A DNA stretch of 64,000 nt from Corynebacterium xerosis NBRC 16721 = ATCC 373 (GTDB taxonomy: Bacteria; Actinomycetota; Actinomycetes; Mycobacteriales; Mycobacteriaceae). Position numbers and translations under genes: made by a program. The DNA is taken from contig NZ_BCRD01000003.1 of NCBI RefSeq assembly GCF_001552415.1, positions 62,001 to 126,000 of the forward strand, read 5' to 3'. Of this stretch, positions 23,700 through 34,087 are shown in pieces. Each line of letters begins with the position of its first letter. Position 1 is the stretch's first letter. The notes beneath the pieces were generated by a model. That model saw nothing but the letters and a program-made list of their open reading frames with translations. It did no database searches and was not told where the DNA came from.

Positions 23700-25439
23700 C
23701 TACGGCCGCGGCACGTTGCGCAGGTTCGCGCGGGCCATGTCGATCATCTTGCCCACCCCGCCGTCGAGGACGGTGCGCACCGACGCCTTGGCGAAACCGG
23801 CGACCTGCTCCAGCGAAATCTCCGGCGGCATCGACAGCGCGTCGGGGTCGGTGACCACGTCGACGAGCACCGGGCCGTCGTAGGCCAGGGCGTCGGCGAG
23901 CTGCTCGCGCAGGCGCTTCGGGTCGGTGATGCGCACCGACCGCATTCCCATGGCGGCGGCGACGGCGGCGTAGTCGACGTCGTCGTGGTCGGTGCCGTAG
24001 TCGGGCATCCCCTCGACGAGCATCTCCAGCTTGACCATGCCCAGCGAGGAATTGTTGAACACGATCGTCTTCACCGGCAGGCCGCTGCGGCGCACGGTGA
24101 GCAGCTCCCCGAGGAGCATCGCCAGCCCACCGTCACCGGACATGGAGATGACCTGGCGGGTCGGGTCCGCCGCCTGGGCGCCGATGGCGTGCGGCAGGGC
24201 GTTGGCCATGGTGCCGTGGCGCCACGATCCGAGCACGCGGCGGCGGCCGTTGGGCGTGACGTAGCGCGCCGCCCACACGTTGCACATGCCGGTGTCGACG
24301 GTGAACACGGCGTCGTCGGCGGCGAGCTCGTCGAGCACGCGCGCGGCGAACTCCGGGTGGATCGGGGTGCGGTCCTCCACGCCGTGGGTGTAGGCCTCGA
24401 CGACTTTGGTCAGTTCGCGCTCGTGGTGGCGCAGCATCTTGTCCAGGAAGGACGAGTCGGTCTTCTCCGTCACCAGCGGCAGGACCGCGCGGATGGTTTC
24501 GCCGACGTCGCCGTGGACGGGGTGGGTCACCGTGGTGCGCCGGCCGATGTGCGAGGCGTCGGCGTCGATCTGCGCGACGTTGGCCGTCGGCAGGAAGTCG
24601 GAGTACGGGAAGTCGGTGCCGATCATGATGAACAGGTCGGCGTCGTCCATCGCCTTCTGCAGCCCGCCGTAACCGAGCAGCCCGGACATGCCGACGTCGA
24701 AGGGGTTGTCGTACTCGATGATCTCCTTGCCGCCGAGCGCGTGGCCGACGGGCGCCTTGATCCGCGCGGCCAGTTCGAGGACCTCGTCGCGGGCGCCCGC
24801 GGCGCCGGCCCCGACCATGAACGTCACCGATTCGGCGTCGTTGATGGCCCGGGCCAGATCGTCGACCTGCGACTTTTCGGGCTTGACGACGCCTCGTGCG
24901 GCGGTCACCGTCGACTTCAGCGTCGGCATGTCGGCCGCGTCCTCCGATGCCAGATCACCCGGCATGACCAGCACGGATACGCCGTTTCCGGCCATCGTCG
25001 ATTGGATGGCGTTGTGGAGGATCTTCGCGCCCTGCTCCGCCGAGTTGACCATCTCGCAGTAGCCGGAGCACTCCTGGAAGATCTGCTCGGGGTGGGTCTC
25101 CTGGAAGAAGGACGAGCCGATCATCTGCGACGGGATGTGCGAGGCGATGGCCAGCACTTTCGCGCCGTTGCGGTGCGCGTCGTAAAGCCCCTGGATGAGG
25201 TGGGTGTTGCCGGGGCCGCAGGAGGCGGCGCAGACGGCGAGGTCGCCGGTGACCAGCGATTCGGCGCCGGCGGCGAAGGCCGCGGACTCCTCGTTGTGGA
25301 CGTGGATCCACTCGATGTCGTCGCTTTGCCGCACCGCGTCGACGACGGGGTTGAGGCTGTCTCCGACCAGGCCGAAGATCCGCCGCACCCCCTGCGCCGC
25401 CAAAGTGTCGACCAATTGCCGGGCGAAGTTCCCGCTCAT
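23700..25439 (-). CDS. pqo: pyruvate:quinone oxidoreductase
   Basis: 579 residues, the length I recall for C. glutamicum Pqo; a ThDP- and FAD-dependent peripheral membrane enzyme that oxidises pyruvate to acetate and CO2 and passes electrons to menaquinone. The ThDP glutamate is in HNEESAAFAAGAE. The pyrimidine/FAD domains follow, and GDGGLAMLLGELLT is the ThDP-Mg motif (GDG...N: FNNSSLGMVK). The last ~25 residues form an amphipathic helix as in PoxB lipid binding. ATG 25439 is chosen; an upstream in-frame ATG (25478) would add 13 basic residues. Single gene. Confidence 0.95.
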   Translation of the reverse strand: MSGNFARQLVDTLAAQGVRRIFGLVGDSLNPVVDAVRQSDDIEWIHVHNEESAAFAAGAESLVTGDLAVCAASCGPGNTHLIQGLYDAHRNGAKVLAIASHIPSQMIGSSFFQETHPEQIFQECSGYCEMVNSAEQGAKILHNAIQSTMAGNGVSVLVMPGDLASEDAADMPTLKSTVTAARGVVKPEKSQVDDLARAINDAESVTFMVGAGAAGARDEVLELAARIKAPVGHALGGKEIIEYDNPFDVGMSGLLGYGGLQKAMDDADLFIMIGTDFPYSDFLPTANVAQIDADASHIGRRTTVTHPVHGDVGETIRAVLPLVTEKTDSSFLDKMLRHHERELTKVVEAYTHGVEDRTPIHPEFAARVLDELAADDAVFTVDTGMCNVWAARYVTPNGRRRVLGSWRHGTMANALPHAIGAQAADPTRQVISMSGDGGLAMLLGELLTVRRSGLPVKTIVFNNSSLGMVKLEMLVEGMPDYGTDHDDVDYAAVAAAMGMRSVRITDPKRLREQLADALAYDGPVLVDVVTDPDALSMPPEISLEQVAGFAKASVRTVLDGGVGKMIDMARANLRNVPRP

Positions 25440-25608
25440 GTTCAATTCACGCCTCTTCCGTGCCGTCGTGCCGGTCAACGGGCGGCGGCGCCGATGACGC
25501 CACCGCGGGTGACCGTGATTAATCGGTGAGGACCACGCTACGCGCGGTTATGAATGATTGCCGCAGGAGAAGCTGAGGGAACGCGAAGTGGGTGCAGGGA
25601 ACCTGGGC

Positions 25609-26451
25609 CTAATACTTCGCCAGCGACTCCCGGGCCTCGACGACCTCGGCGCGCAGCGACATCGCGGCGGCACCGGGCTTGTCGGCGGTCAGGGCCTCGA
25701 TGACCACGTCGGGCAGACCGGCGGCGCGGTAATCCTCCACGCTGACGTCGCCCAGCTCCAGGACGCCGTCGAGCCACGCCACGGCGCGGGCCTCGGGCCG
25801 GACGCAGCGCCGGGCCATGCGCTCATGCTGCGTCAAGCGCTCGCGGTGCTCGGGCCCGCGGAGCCCCAGGCGCGCGAGCGTGCGGCCGGCGGCGATGAGG
25901 TTCTCCCCCGCCACGTGCTCGATCTGCGCCGGATTCGGCGGCGGCTTGCCGATGCCACGCCGACGCACGTACAGGTCCTGCTGCCCGATCCCCACGATCC
26001 CGCCGTCGTGGTCGCGGATGACGGAGGTGTACGGAACGACCGTGGAAAAGCCGCCCTCGGTTTCGGCGAGGATCTGCGCGATCAGTTCATCGGTGGCCTC
26101 GACCTCCAGGTAGGAGCCCCGGCGGCCCGGCTGGATGTATTCGAAGGAACCGGTGCGGGTCCAGGCCTCGTACCGGTCGACGCCCAGTCGCTGCATGACC
26201 AGCGTCCCGAAGAGCACGTCCGTCATCGAGAACAGCGTGCCGCCGAACGCCGCGCCGTGCATGTTCGCGTTGAGGCGGTTGAGCCGCAGTTCCAGGCGGC
26301 CGCGCGACCAATCGTCCGCGACGTGCGTGATGCGGATGCCCATCGCGGCCAGCGGCGGCCACCCGTTGAGCAGGTGGCGCAGGCGATTCGGCGTCAGGCG
26401 CTTGCCCGCGGCGTTGACGAGGGTGCGGCGCAGAGATGGTCCCATTTTCAT
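25609..26451 (-). CDS. hotdog-fold thioesterase-like protein (DUF4442 type)
   Basis: 280-residue protein with one hotdog domain at about residues 20-165: NRLNANMHGAAFGGTLFSMT carries the HGG-like thioesterase region, and DLYVRRRGIGK ends the domain. The remaining ~110 residues are an extension rich in Arg and Glu with no family I recognise. ATG 26451 has AGGGTGGG upstream; a second ATG (26445) is two codons in. Substrate unknown. It lies just downstream of the phosphatase-like gene on the same strand (67-bp gap), possibly co-transcribed. Confidence 0.75.
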   Translation of the reverse strand: MKMGPSLRRTLVNAAGKRLTPNRLRHLLNGWPPLAAMGIRITHVADDWSRGRLELRLNRLNANMHGAAFGGTLFSMTDVLFGTLVMQRLGVDRYEAWTRTGSFEYIQPGRRGSYLEVEATDELIAQILAETEGGFSTVVPYTSVIRDHDGGIVGIGQQDLYVRRRGIGKPPPNPAQIEHVAGENLIAAGRTLARLGLRGPEHRERLTQHERMARRCVRPEARAVAWLDGVLELGDVSVEDYRAAGLPDVVIEALTADKPGAAAMSLRAEVVEARESLAKY

Positions 26452-26518
26452 GTCTACCCACCCTAGGCGGCGGGCACGGCGCCCGAGGCCACCAGGTGAG
26501 GATTGGGGCGGCCGCGAC

Positions 26519-26944
26519 TCACATCGCGGACGGCGCCTCGCCGAGATCCTCGAGGACGCCGAGGATGCGCTCGCGGAGGTCGTCGCGAAGCAGGCGGTAT
26601 CGCTCGACGCCGCGGACGCCGTCGGCCGCCGGGTCGCGGATCTCCCACCGCTGCGTGTCGACGTCCGGCGCCACGTGCTCCGAGACGTCGATGTCGCCGA
26701 GGACGACCACGACGTCGGCGCGGTCCGCCAGCGACGGGGCCAGCTGCAGCGGATCGCCATCGCAGCGGGCACCGATCTCGGCGCACGCCCGGCGCGCATC
26801 CTCGTCGACGCCCCGGTCATCGGGATCGACGTCGATGCCCGCCGACGTCACCGTCACGGACGGCGCGACGTGGCGCGTCAGGCCTTCGGCGATGCGCGAC
26901 ATCCCCATGTTCGACCCGCTGACGTACAAGATCTCCGGCATCAT
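26519..26944 (-). CDS. low-molecular-weight phosphatase / arsenate reductase-like protein lacking catalytic residues
   Basis: 141 residues with the LMW-PTP fold pattern: ILYVSGSNMGMSRIAEGL aligns with the P-loop of the family (VCxGNxxRS). The nucleophile Cys is Ser and the P-loop Arg is Met, so phosphatase or arsenate reductase chemistry by the usual route is not possible. The rest is kept (SAGIDVDPDDRGVDEDARRA; VVVLGDIDV; WEIRDPAADGVRG, the Asp general-acid region). Two start ATGs are adjacent (26944, 26941). It may be a decayed enzyme or a binding protein. Confidence 0.65.
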   Translation of the reverse strand: MMPEILYVSGSNMGMSRIAEGLTRHVAPSVTVTSAGIDVDPDDRGVDEDARRACAEIGARCDGDPLQLAPSLADRADVVVVLGDIDVSEHVAPDVDTQRWEIRDPAADGVRGVERYRLLRDDLRERILGVLEDLGEAPSAM

Positions 26945-27096
26945 CCACCCTGCCTTTCGCTCCCTCGCGCGACGCTGCGGCGCATCGCGGAACTTGCGGG
27001 GACGGTGCCGATTCGCGGCCCTCAGGCGTCCCCCTCCGGCGCTACCCCCAGTGTAGGTGGTTTTGTCAGTGGGAGCATCCATCGATCGGGGGACGA

Positions 27097-27846
27097 TCAG
27101 GGAGCGGCGGACCAGAGCGTCACGATGGTGCCGTCTTCGGCCGTGCACCGCAGCACCTTCTCGGCCGCCGGACGGCACTGGTAGGCACGGTCGCCGACCC
27201 GGACGTCGCGCTCGGTGGCCAGCAGGTCGCCGCCGGGGTCGCCGACCACGAGCGCGCCGGTGACGCGGAAGGCGTCGGCGCACAGCCGCTCGGACTCGGC
27301 GCGGGTGGCGTCGCCGTCGGCCCCCGCCGCCAGCGTCACGCCGATGTGGCTGAGCCCGAAGCCGTTGCCGGTGGCGCAGACCAGGACGTCCTCGCCTTCG
27401 ATCTCGATGACGTCGCCCCGCACGGCGTACCCGGTGCGCCCGCCGCTGCCGGTGCCGGCCTCGGGTTCGGGCGCGGCGGCGGGGTCGGCGGACTCGGCGC
27501 CGTCGGCGGCGCCGGCAGAGCGGTCCGCGACGCCGTCGCCGGCGGGCGCTTCGGCGGGCGCGTCCTTCACGCCGCCCTCTTCGCCCGGCGCGGAGGAGGA
27601 TCCCGACGACGAGCCGAGCGAGGACGACCCGAAGAAGACGGATTCGTAGGCCACGTCCGCGGGCCCGGAGTCGCGCCCGACCGCCGCGCCCGCGAAGAAT
27701 CCCCCTCCGGCGAGGGCGAGGGCGCCCAGCGCCGCGCACGCGACGGTGGCCGCTTTACGACGCCCCCGACCGCCCCGCCCCTCGGCCGCCGACGTGACGG
27801 TGGCCGGGATCACGGTGGACTGCCTGGTGGTGATGTGGTCCGACAT
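27097..27846 (-). CDS. membrane-anchored or secreted hypothetical protein
   Basis: 249 residues, no family recognised. A basic stretch (GRGGRGRRKA) is followed by one hydrophobic segment at about 34-56, then a Ser/Ala/Pro/Glu-rich linker of ~75 residues and a compact C-terminal domain of ~110 residues with four cysteines (DVLVCATGNGFG, SERLCADAF, RAYQCRPA, VLRCTAEDG), which could form two disulfides outside the cell. ATG 27846 has GGGAGG 4-5 nt upstream. The dispersed repeat at 27752 lies inside the coding sequence just before the membrane segment. Confidence 0.7.
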   Translation of the reverse strand: MSDHITTRQSTVIPATVTSAAEGRGGRGRRKAATVACAALGALALAGGGFFAGAAVGRDSGPADVAYESVFFGSSSLGSSSGSSSAPGEEGGVKDAPAEAPAGDGVADRSAGAADGAESADPAAAPEPEAGTGSGGRTGYAVRGDVIEIEGEDVLVCATGNGFGLSHIGVTLAAGADGDATRAESERLCADAFRVTGALVVGDPGGDLLATERDVRVGDRAYQCRPAAEKVLRCTAEDGTIVTLWSAAP

Positions 27847-27966
27847 GCGCCCTCCCGGGAACTCGTGCTGAGCGGGCGCCATCGGGGCACCCTTTTGAGC
27901 ACATACCACCATACTCCAAAAATGCAACGCAAGAGACGCCAGTGACGCATGTGACCAAAGGGAAAC

Positions 27967-28002
27967 GCCCCCGACTCCCCGGATGTCCGGGGAATCGGGG
28001 GC
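27967..28002 (-). terminator. terminator of the acyl-CoA synthetase gene
   Basis: Arms 27967-27983 and 27986-28002 pair over 17 bp (one G-U) with a 2-nt gap. On the minus strand it is followed by GTTTCCCTTT. It lies about 70 bp after the stop at 28073. Confidence 0.7.
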
Positions 28003-28072
28003 GCGGCGGGGCGTCGTCAAGCGGGAAAGCCGGGCGGCCGGGACCTGCCCGACCCCGGCCACCCGCCCGTGC

Positions 28073-29944
28073 CTAGTCCTTCTCCCAGTACTCGCGGGGA
28101 CGGCGCATCTCGACGCCGGCGCCCGGATCGGTCTCGGTCTCCGGACGGGCCAGCTCGCTGTTGCGCAGCTCGACGCGGCGGATCTTGCCCGACGCCGTCT
28201 TCGGCAGATCGTCGGCGAACTCCAGGCGGCGGACGCGCTTGAAGCCGGCCAGGCGATCGGCGGTGTGCGCCATGATCGACTTCGCGGTCTCCAGGTTCTC
28301 CTCCGCCCCCTCGGCCAGGCGGACGACGGCCTTCGGCACGGCCAGGCGCATCGGGTCCGGCGACGGGATGACCGCGGCCTCGACGACGGCCGGATGCTCC
28401 AGCAGCGTCGACTCCAGCTCGAACGGCGAAATGCGGTAATCCGACGCCTTGAACACGTCGTCGATGCGGCCCTCGAAGGTGATGTAGCCGTCCTCGTCGC
28501 GGATGCCGCGGTCACCGGTGTGGTAGTGCCCGTCGAACATGACGGCGCCGGTCTTGGCCTCGTCCTCGTGGTAGCCCGGGGTCAGGAACAGCGGGTGGCC
28601 GTCCATGACCACGCAGATCTCGCCGTCGTCGACCAGCTCGCCGGTCTCCGGGTCGACCAGCACGATGTCGACGCCCGGGCAGGGGCGGCCCATCGAACCG
28701 GGGCGGACCTGTTGGCCCGGCGAGTTGCACACCAGCGCAGTGGTCTCCGTCTGGCCGTAGCCGTCGCGGATGGTCACGCCCCAGTCCTTCTCCACCTGCG
28801 AAATGACCTCGGGATTGAGCGGCTCGCCGGCGCCGAGCGCCTCGCGGGGCACGCGCGACATGCCGGTCATGTCGGCCTGGATGAACATGCGCCACACCGT
28901 CGGCGGGGCGCAGAACGTGTCCACGCCACAGCGGTCGAGCTGGCCCATCAGCGCCGCCGCGTCGAAGCGGTCGGTGTTGTAGATGAAGATGCACGCCTCC
29001 GCCGACCACGGCGCGAACACCTGCGACCACGAGTGCTTGGCCCAACCCGGCTGGGAGATGGACATGTGCACGTCGCCGGGCTGCACGCCGAGCCAGTACA
29101 TGGTGGTCAGCGTGCCCACCGGGTAGCTGGCGTGGGTGTGGGCGACGAGCTTCGGCTTCGACGTGGTGCCGGAGGTGAAGTACAGCAGCAGCAGGTCGTC
29201 GGGGCGGGTCGGGCCGTCGGCCTCGAACACGTCCGGCGCGATGTAGGCGTCGTGGAAGTTGTGCACCGGGATCACGGGCATGCGGCCATCGCCGGAGACG
29301 GGCTCCTGGTCCTCGTCGGCGGCGAGCAGGATGACGTCGTCGTCGGCGGCGACGTCGGCGAAGCGGTCCAGGTAACGGCGGGAGGTGACCACCATCTTGA
29401 TGCGGGCGCGCTCCAGGCGCTCCGGGGTCTCCGCGGCCGGCAGCTGGATCGACGCGGGGCTGACCACGGCGCCGAGCTTCATGGCGGCCAGCAGCGTCTC
29501 CCACAGCTCGACCTGGTTGTCCAGCATGAGCATGATGCGGTCGCCGCGGCCGATGCCCAGGCTGCGCAGGTGGTTGGCCACGCGGTTGGAGCGGCGGCGC
29601 ATGAGGTCGAAGGAGTAGATGGCCTCGGAGCCGTCGGGCTCGACGATCCACAGCGCCGGCTCGGGGTTCTCGTACGCGATGACGTCGAACCAGTTCAGCG
29701 CCCAGTTGAAGTCCTGCAGGTCGGGCCACTGGAACGCCTCGCGGGCGCCCTCGTAGTCGGTGCGCGTCGCCAGGAGGGTGTCGCGGGCGGCGCGGAAGGC
29801 CTCGCTGTCGCGGGTGTGGCCGGGCGTGCTCAGGCGGCCGTCGTCCTGCTGCAGCGCCTGTACGCGCTTCGGGTGCGGCTGGTGCGGGGCGCCGGGGTGG
29901 ACGGTGCGGTCGAGGCCGGGGGCGGCGGAAACGGGGGCGTTCAT
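28073..29944 (-). CDS. AMP-dependent acyl-CoA synthetase (acetyl/medium-chain type)
   Basis: 623-residue ANL-superfamily ligase that activates a carboxylic acid through an acyl-adenylate. Motifs: LYFTSGTTSKPKLVAHTHAS (P-loop), DGYGQTETT (A5), YHTGDRGIRDEDGYITFEGR with the hinge Asp, and PKTASGKIRRVEL with the catalytic Lys. Layout resembles acyl-CoA synthetases of medium-chain type (AcsM-like) rather than true acetyl-CoA synthetase; the substrate is not certain. Single gene with its own terminator. Two GCGTGGxTCACAG copies 25-43 bp upstream may bind a regulator. Confidence 0.88.
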   Translation of the reverse strand: MNAPVSAAPGLDRTVHPGAPHQPHPKRVQALQQDDGRLSTPGHTRDSEAFRAARDTLLATRTDYEGAREAFQWPDLQDFNWALNWFDVIAYENPEPALWIVEPDGSEAIYSFDLMRRRSNRVANHLRSLGIGRGDRIMLMLDNQVELWETLLAAMKLGAVVSPASIQLPAAETPERLERARIKMVVTSRRYLDRFADVAADDDVILLAADEDQEPVSGDGRMPVIPVHNFHDAYIAPDVFEADGPTRPDDLLLLYFTSGTTSKPKLVAHTHASYPVGTLTTMYWLGVQPGDVHMSISQPGWAKHSWSQVFAPWSAEACIFIYNTDRFDAAALMGQLDRCGVDTFCAPPTVWRMFIQADMTGMSRVPREALGAGEPLNPEVISQVEKDWGVTIRDGYGQTETTALVCNSPGQQVRPGSMGRPCPGVDIVLVDPETGELVDDGEICVVMDGHPLFLTPGYHEDEAKTGAVMFDGHYHTGDRGIRDEDGYITFEGRIDDVFKASDYRISPFELESTLLEHPAVVEAAVIPSPDPMRLAVPKAVVRLAEGAEENLETAKSIMAHTADRLAGFKRVRRLEFADDLPKTASGKIRRVELRNSELARPETETDPGAGVEMRRPREYWEKD

Positions 29945-29968
29945 GTCGGGTCCTTGTGCGTCGGCGTG

Positions 29969-29999
29969 GCGTGGATCACAGGTATAGCGTGGGTCACAG
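29969..29999. promoter_or_regulatory. tandem operator-like repeats upstream of the acyl-CoA synthetase gene
   Basis: GCGTGGATCACAG (29969-29981) and GCGTGGGTCACAG (29987-29999) are direct repeats with an 18-bp period. A third, looser AGGTCACACG lies near 30092. The GTCACA core resembles a CRP/GlxR half-site. Inference. Confidence 0.4.
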
Positions 30000-30190
30000 T
30001 ATTTCGTGAATCGCCATTAACTCGCAAGGTTTCCGCCCCCGAAATGCTTCCGGGGGTGAACCGTCATTCACGCTCCGGGGTCAAAGTGGCCCAGGTCACA
30101 CGCATTTCGCTTTACGACGCCCCGAGCGGCGCGGGGGTGAGAGGAGCCCGAGCCCCGCCGGCGCACGGAGGGACCGGACCAAAAGATGAA

Positions 30191-30219
30191 GCCCCGGCCG
30201 GGGACATCCCGGCCGGGGC
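30191..30219 (-). terminator. terminator of tRNA-Thr
   Basis: Perfect 12-bp inverted repeat (30191-30202 with 30208-30219) and a 5-nt loop. It lies 8 bp after the tRNA 3' end, and TTCATCTTTT follows on the minus strand. Confidence 0.75.
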
Positions 30220-30226
30220 CAATCGG

Positions 30227-30299
30227 GGCCGGAGATGGGACTCGAACCCACAACCATCCGCTTACAAGGCGGGCGCGCTACCAATTGCGCCACTCCGGC
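30227..30299 (-). tRNA. tRNA-Thr (anticodon TGT)
   Basis: A 73-nt cloverleaf on the minus strand. The acceptor stem GCCGGAG/CTCCGGC is perfect and the D-arm is GCGC-AATTGGTA-GCGC. The anticodon loop CTTGTAA reads TGT for ACA threonine codons; four of five anticodon-stem pairs are good and the outermost is C-A. The T-arm contains GTTCGAGTCCC. CCA is not encoded. A good -10 (TAGAAT) lies 9 nt upstream. Confidence 0.93.
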
Positions 30300-30308
30300 A
30301 TCGCACGG

Positions 30309-30314
30309 ATTCTA
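30309..30314 (-). promoter_or_regulatory. -10 hexamer of tRNA-Thr
   Basis: TAGAAT on the minus strand, 9 nt before the mature tRNA 5' end. The -35 region is GC-rich and unclear. Confidence 0.5.
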
Positions 30315-30449
30315 CCCCGGCGGATCGCGCGCCCCTCATCTGGGCGGATGTCCGCGCCCGAATCCGCATGTAGACTCCCCGCGGCGCAACAACCGCGCTC
30401 ACCATTGACGGGCGGGTCCCCACCTACGGATCAGCCGGGACGGAGGGAC

Positions 30450-32051
30450 GTGTCCGAGGAGCAGCCGGCGACCACCGCCGCAACGATCCCCGGTTTCGGG
30501 GGCAAGCTGCGCGCGAAGGTGCGCAACGCGATGTTCGGCCCGCAGTCGACCGTGGACCTGGTCCAGTCGACGAGGACGCCGCTGCCGCTGGCGCCCATCG
30601 ACTACACCGATCCCGACCAGGTCACGGCGGTGCTCGATCTGGCGGCGCAGCTCGGCGGGCTGCTGCTGTCGTGCGGCACCGGCAACTCGGACACCGTCCT
30701 GCAGCTCAAGGCGGTGACGTCCGCCTACGGACTCACCCGCGTGCAGGTGGACATAACCCTGACGTCGGTGACCGTCTATCACCTCATCGGCGCCCGCCGC
30801 ACCCCGGTGACGGCCATGCGCGTCGTCGATGCCCCGTCGGTCGACTTCGACCGGCTGCGCCGCGTCGACGCACTGCTCCGGTCGATCCGCGGCGGCCAGA
30901 TCTCCCTCGAGGACGCCGTCGAACGCGCCGACGCCATCGAGGCCTCCCCTCCCCTGTACCGCCTGCGGATCATCTACCTCGGCTGGGCCGCGATGGCCGC
31001 TGCGGTGTCCGTGCTGCTCGGCGGCGGTCCGAGCGTCGCAGTCGTCGCCGCGATCGTCACGGCCGTCATCGTCGCGGCGATCGGCGAACTCAACGTCCGG
31101 GCGCTGCCTCCCTTCTTCCAGAACGCCACCGGCGGTTTCATCGCCACCGTCGCCGCGGCGGTGGCCTACGAGCTCTCGGGGCTGACGCCCTTCGACATGC
31201 AGCCGTCGCGGGTCATCGCGTCGGGCATCATCGTCATGCTCGCCGGCCTCACGCTCGTCCAATCGCTGCAGGACGGGATGACCGGGGCGCCGGTGACGGG
31301 ATCGGCGCGGTTCTTCGACACGATGCTGCTCACCGGCGGCATCGTCGCCGGCATCGCCATCGGCTTCGAGGTCACCGCCTTCATCGGCATCCCGCTGCCG
31401 CCCATCAGCGTCGCCTCCGACCCCAACTTCGCCGAGTCGACGGTCCGCGTGCTCGCCGGCTCCGTGGCCAGCGTCGCCTTCGCCCTCGCCTCCAACGCGG
31501 GGTGGAAGGCGCTGGGCGTCTCCGGCGCGACGGCGCTGCTGGGTTCGATGCTCTACTACTGGCTGCTGCTCCCGATCGGCGTCAACCCCGTCGCCGCGGC
31601 CGGCGCCGCAGCCACCGCCGTCGGCCTGGCCGGTGGCCTGCTGTCCCGCCGCACGTCGATCCCGCCGCTGGTCACCGCCATCGCGGGCGTCACGCCCTTC
31701 CTGCCGGGCATGTCGATCTACCGCGGCCTCCACGCCCTGCTCAACGGCCAGCCGCTCAACGGCTTCACCGCCCTGGCCTCCGCGCTGGGCACCGCCACCG
31801 CCCTGGCCGCGGGCATCGCACTCGGCGAGTGGCTGGCCCGCCAGATGCGCCGCCCGCCGCGCCTCATCCGCCACGGCGACGTCAAGCGCCCGAAGATCCA
31901 GCGCCGGCGCCGCCGCCACGTCGCCGGCACTCAGTCCCCCGACGGCAGCGCCAACCCCGTCGAGGGCCGCACCAGGCTCAGCCGCAGCGCGCGGGCGAAA
32001 TTCGGCCGTCGGTACGGCCGGGCGCCCGGCGACGAGAGCGTGGATTGGTGA
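30450..32051 (+). CDS. thrE: threonine/serine exporter ThrE
   Basis: 533-residue export protein for threonine and serine, first described in C. glutamicum (489 residues there as I recall). It has a cytoplasmic N-terminal domain (about 80-215, with LSCGTGNSDTVLQLKAVTSA), then ten hydrophobic segments from about 220 to 455. The hydrophilic tail of ~60 residues is very basic (RPKIQRRRRRHVAG). The GTG at 30450 follows GGAGGGAC; upstream extension of the frame crosses the tRNA and is not coding. Synteny with the following otsA region supports orthology. Confidence 0.92.
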   Translation: MSEEQPATTAATIPGFGGKLRAKVRNAMFGPQSTVDLVQSTRTPLPLAPIDYTDPDQVTAVLDLAAQLGGLLLSCGTGNSDTVLQLKAVTSAYGLTRVQVDITLTSVTVYHLIGARRTPVTAMRVVDAPSVDFDRLRRVDALLRSIRGGQISLEDAVERADAIEASPPLYRLRIIYLGWAAMAAAVSVLLGGGPSVAVVAAIVTAVIVAAIGELNVRALPPFFQNATGGFIATVAAAVAYELSGLTPFDMQPSRVIASGIIVMLAGLTLVQSLQDGMTGAPVTGSARFFDTMLLTGGIVAGIAIGFEVTAFIGIPLPPISVASDPNFAESTVRVLAGSVASVAFALASNAGWKALGVSGATALLGSMLYYWLLLPIGVNPVAAAGAAATAVGLAGGLLSRRTSIPPLVTAIAGVTPFLPGMSIYRGLHALLNGQPLNGFTALASALGTATALAAGIALGEWLARQMRRPPRLIRHGDVKRPKIQRRRRRHVAGTQSPDGSANPVEGRTRLSRSARAKFGRRYGRAPGDESVDW

Positions 32052-32135
32052 CCCGCCGCTGCGCCCGGCGGGCGGCGTCGTAAAGCGAACCCGCAGCGAC
32101 CCAATGCCGCCGCAGCCCGTTGCCCCGGGCCTTGG

Positions 32136-32141
32136 TACACT
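32136..32141 (+). promoter_or_regulatory. -10 hexamer of the lysine-rich protein/otsA operon
   Basis: TACACT, about 90 nt before the GTG at 32232. It implies a real 5' leader that ends with AGGAGG. Confidence 0.4.
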
Positions 32142-32231
32142 GGAGGGCCTGTATGGGGCGAAAGGCGGGGCGGCCGACCTGCCCCTGAGTCTCCTTCACC
32201 CACCCTCGGCCGCCACGAGCCAGGAGGATAC

Positions 32232-32578
32232 GTGCCACCCAAGGTCACCGACACCCGCACCGCCCAGAACGAGGCACTGCACCAGGTCGAGGCCGAGACG
32301 GCGGCGGGCGCTCGGCAGATCGTCGCCACGTTCTCCGATGACTTCCACGACTGCGTCACGCTGATGTGCATGCTCGGCGTCGAGCCGGAGGGCCTGAGCT
32401 ACAAGAAGGTCCACGAGGAGCACCTCGAGGCCACCGCCCCGAAGACGGCCAAGCGCACCCGCAAGTCGACGAAGAAGGCCGCGAAGAAGGCCACCGTCAA
32501 GAAGACCACGGCGAAGAAGACGACCGCGAAGAAGGCGACGGCCAAGAAGGCCGCCGCGAAGAAGACCACGAAGAAGGC

Positions 32579-32582
<4 letters not shown>
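32232..32582 (+). CDS. lysine-rich histone H1-like tail protein
   Basis: 116 residues. The N-terminal ~68 residues form a small acidic domain (QVEAETAAGARQIVATFSDD, CVTLMCMLGVEPEGLSY) conserved at this place in corynebacteria, upstream of otsA, but with no function known to me. The C-terminal ~45 residues are a run of AKK/TKK repeats like the tails of histone H1 and mycobacterial HU, suggesting DNA or RNA binding. GTG start with AGGAGG 4 nt upstream. Its stop overlaps the otsA start (GTGA), so the two are co-translated. Confidence 0.8.
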
Positions 32583-34083
<1,501 letters not shown>

Positions 34084-34087
<4 letters not shown>

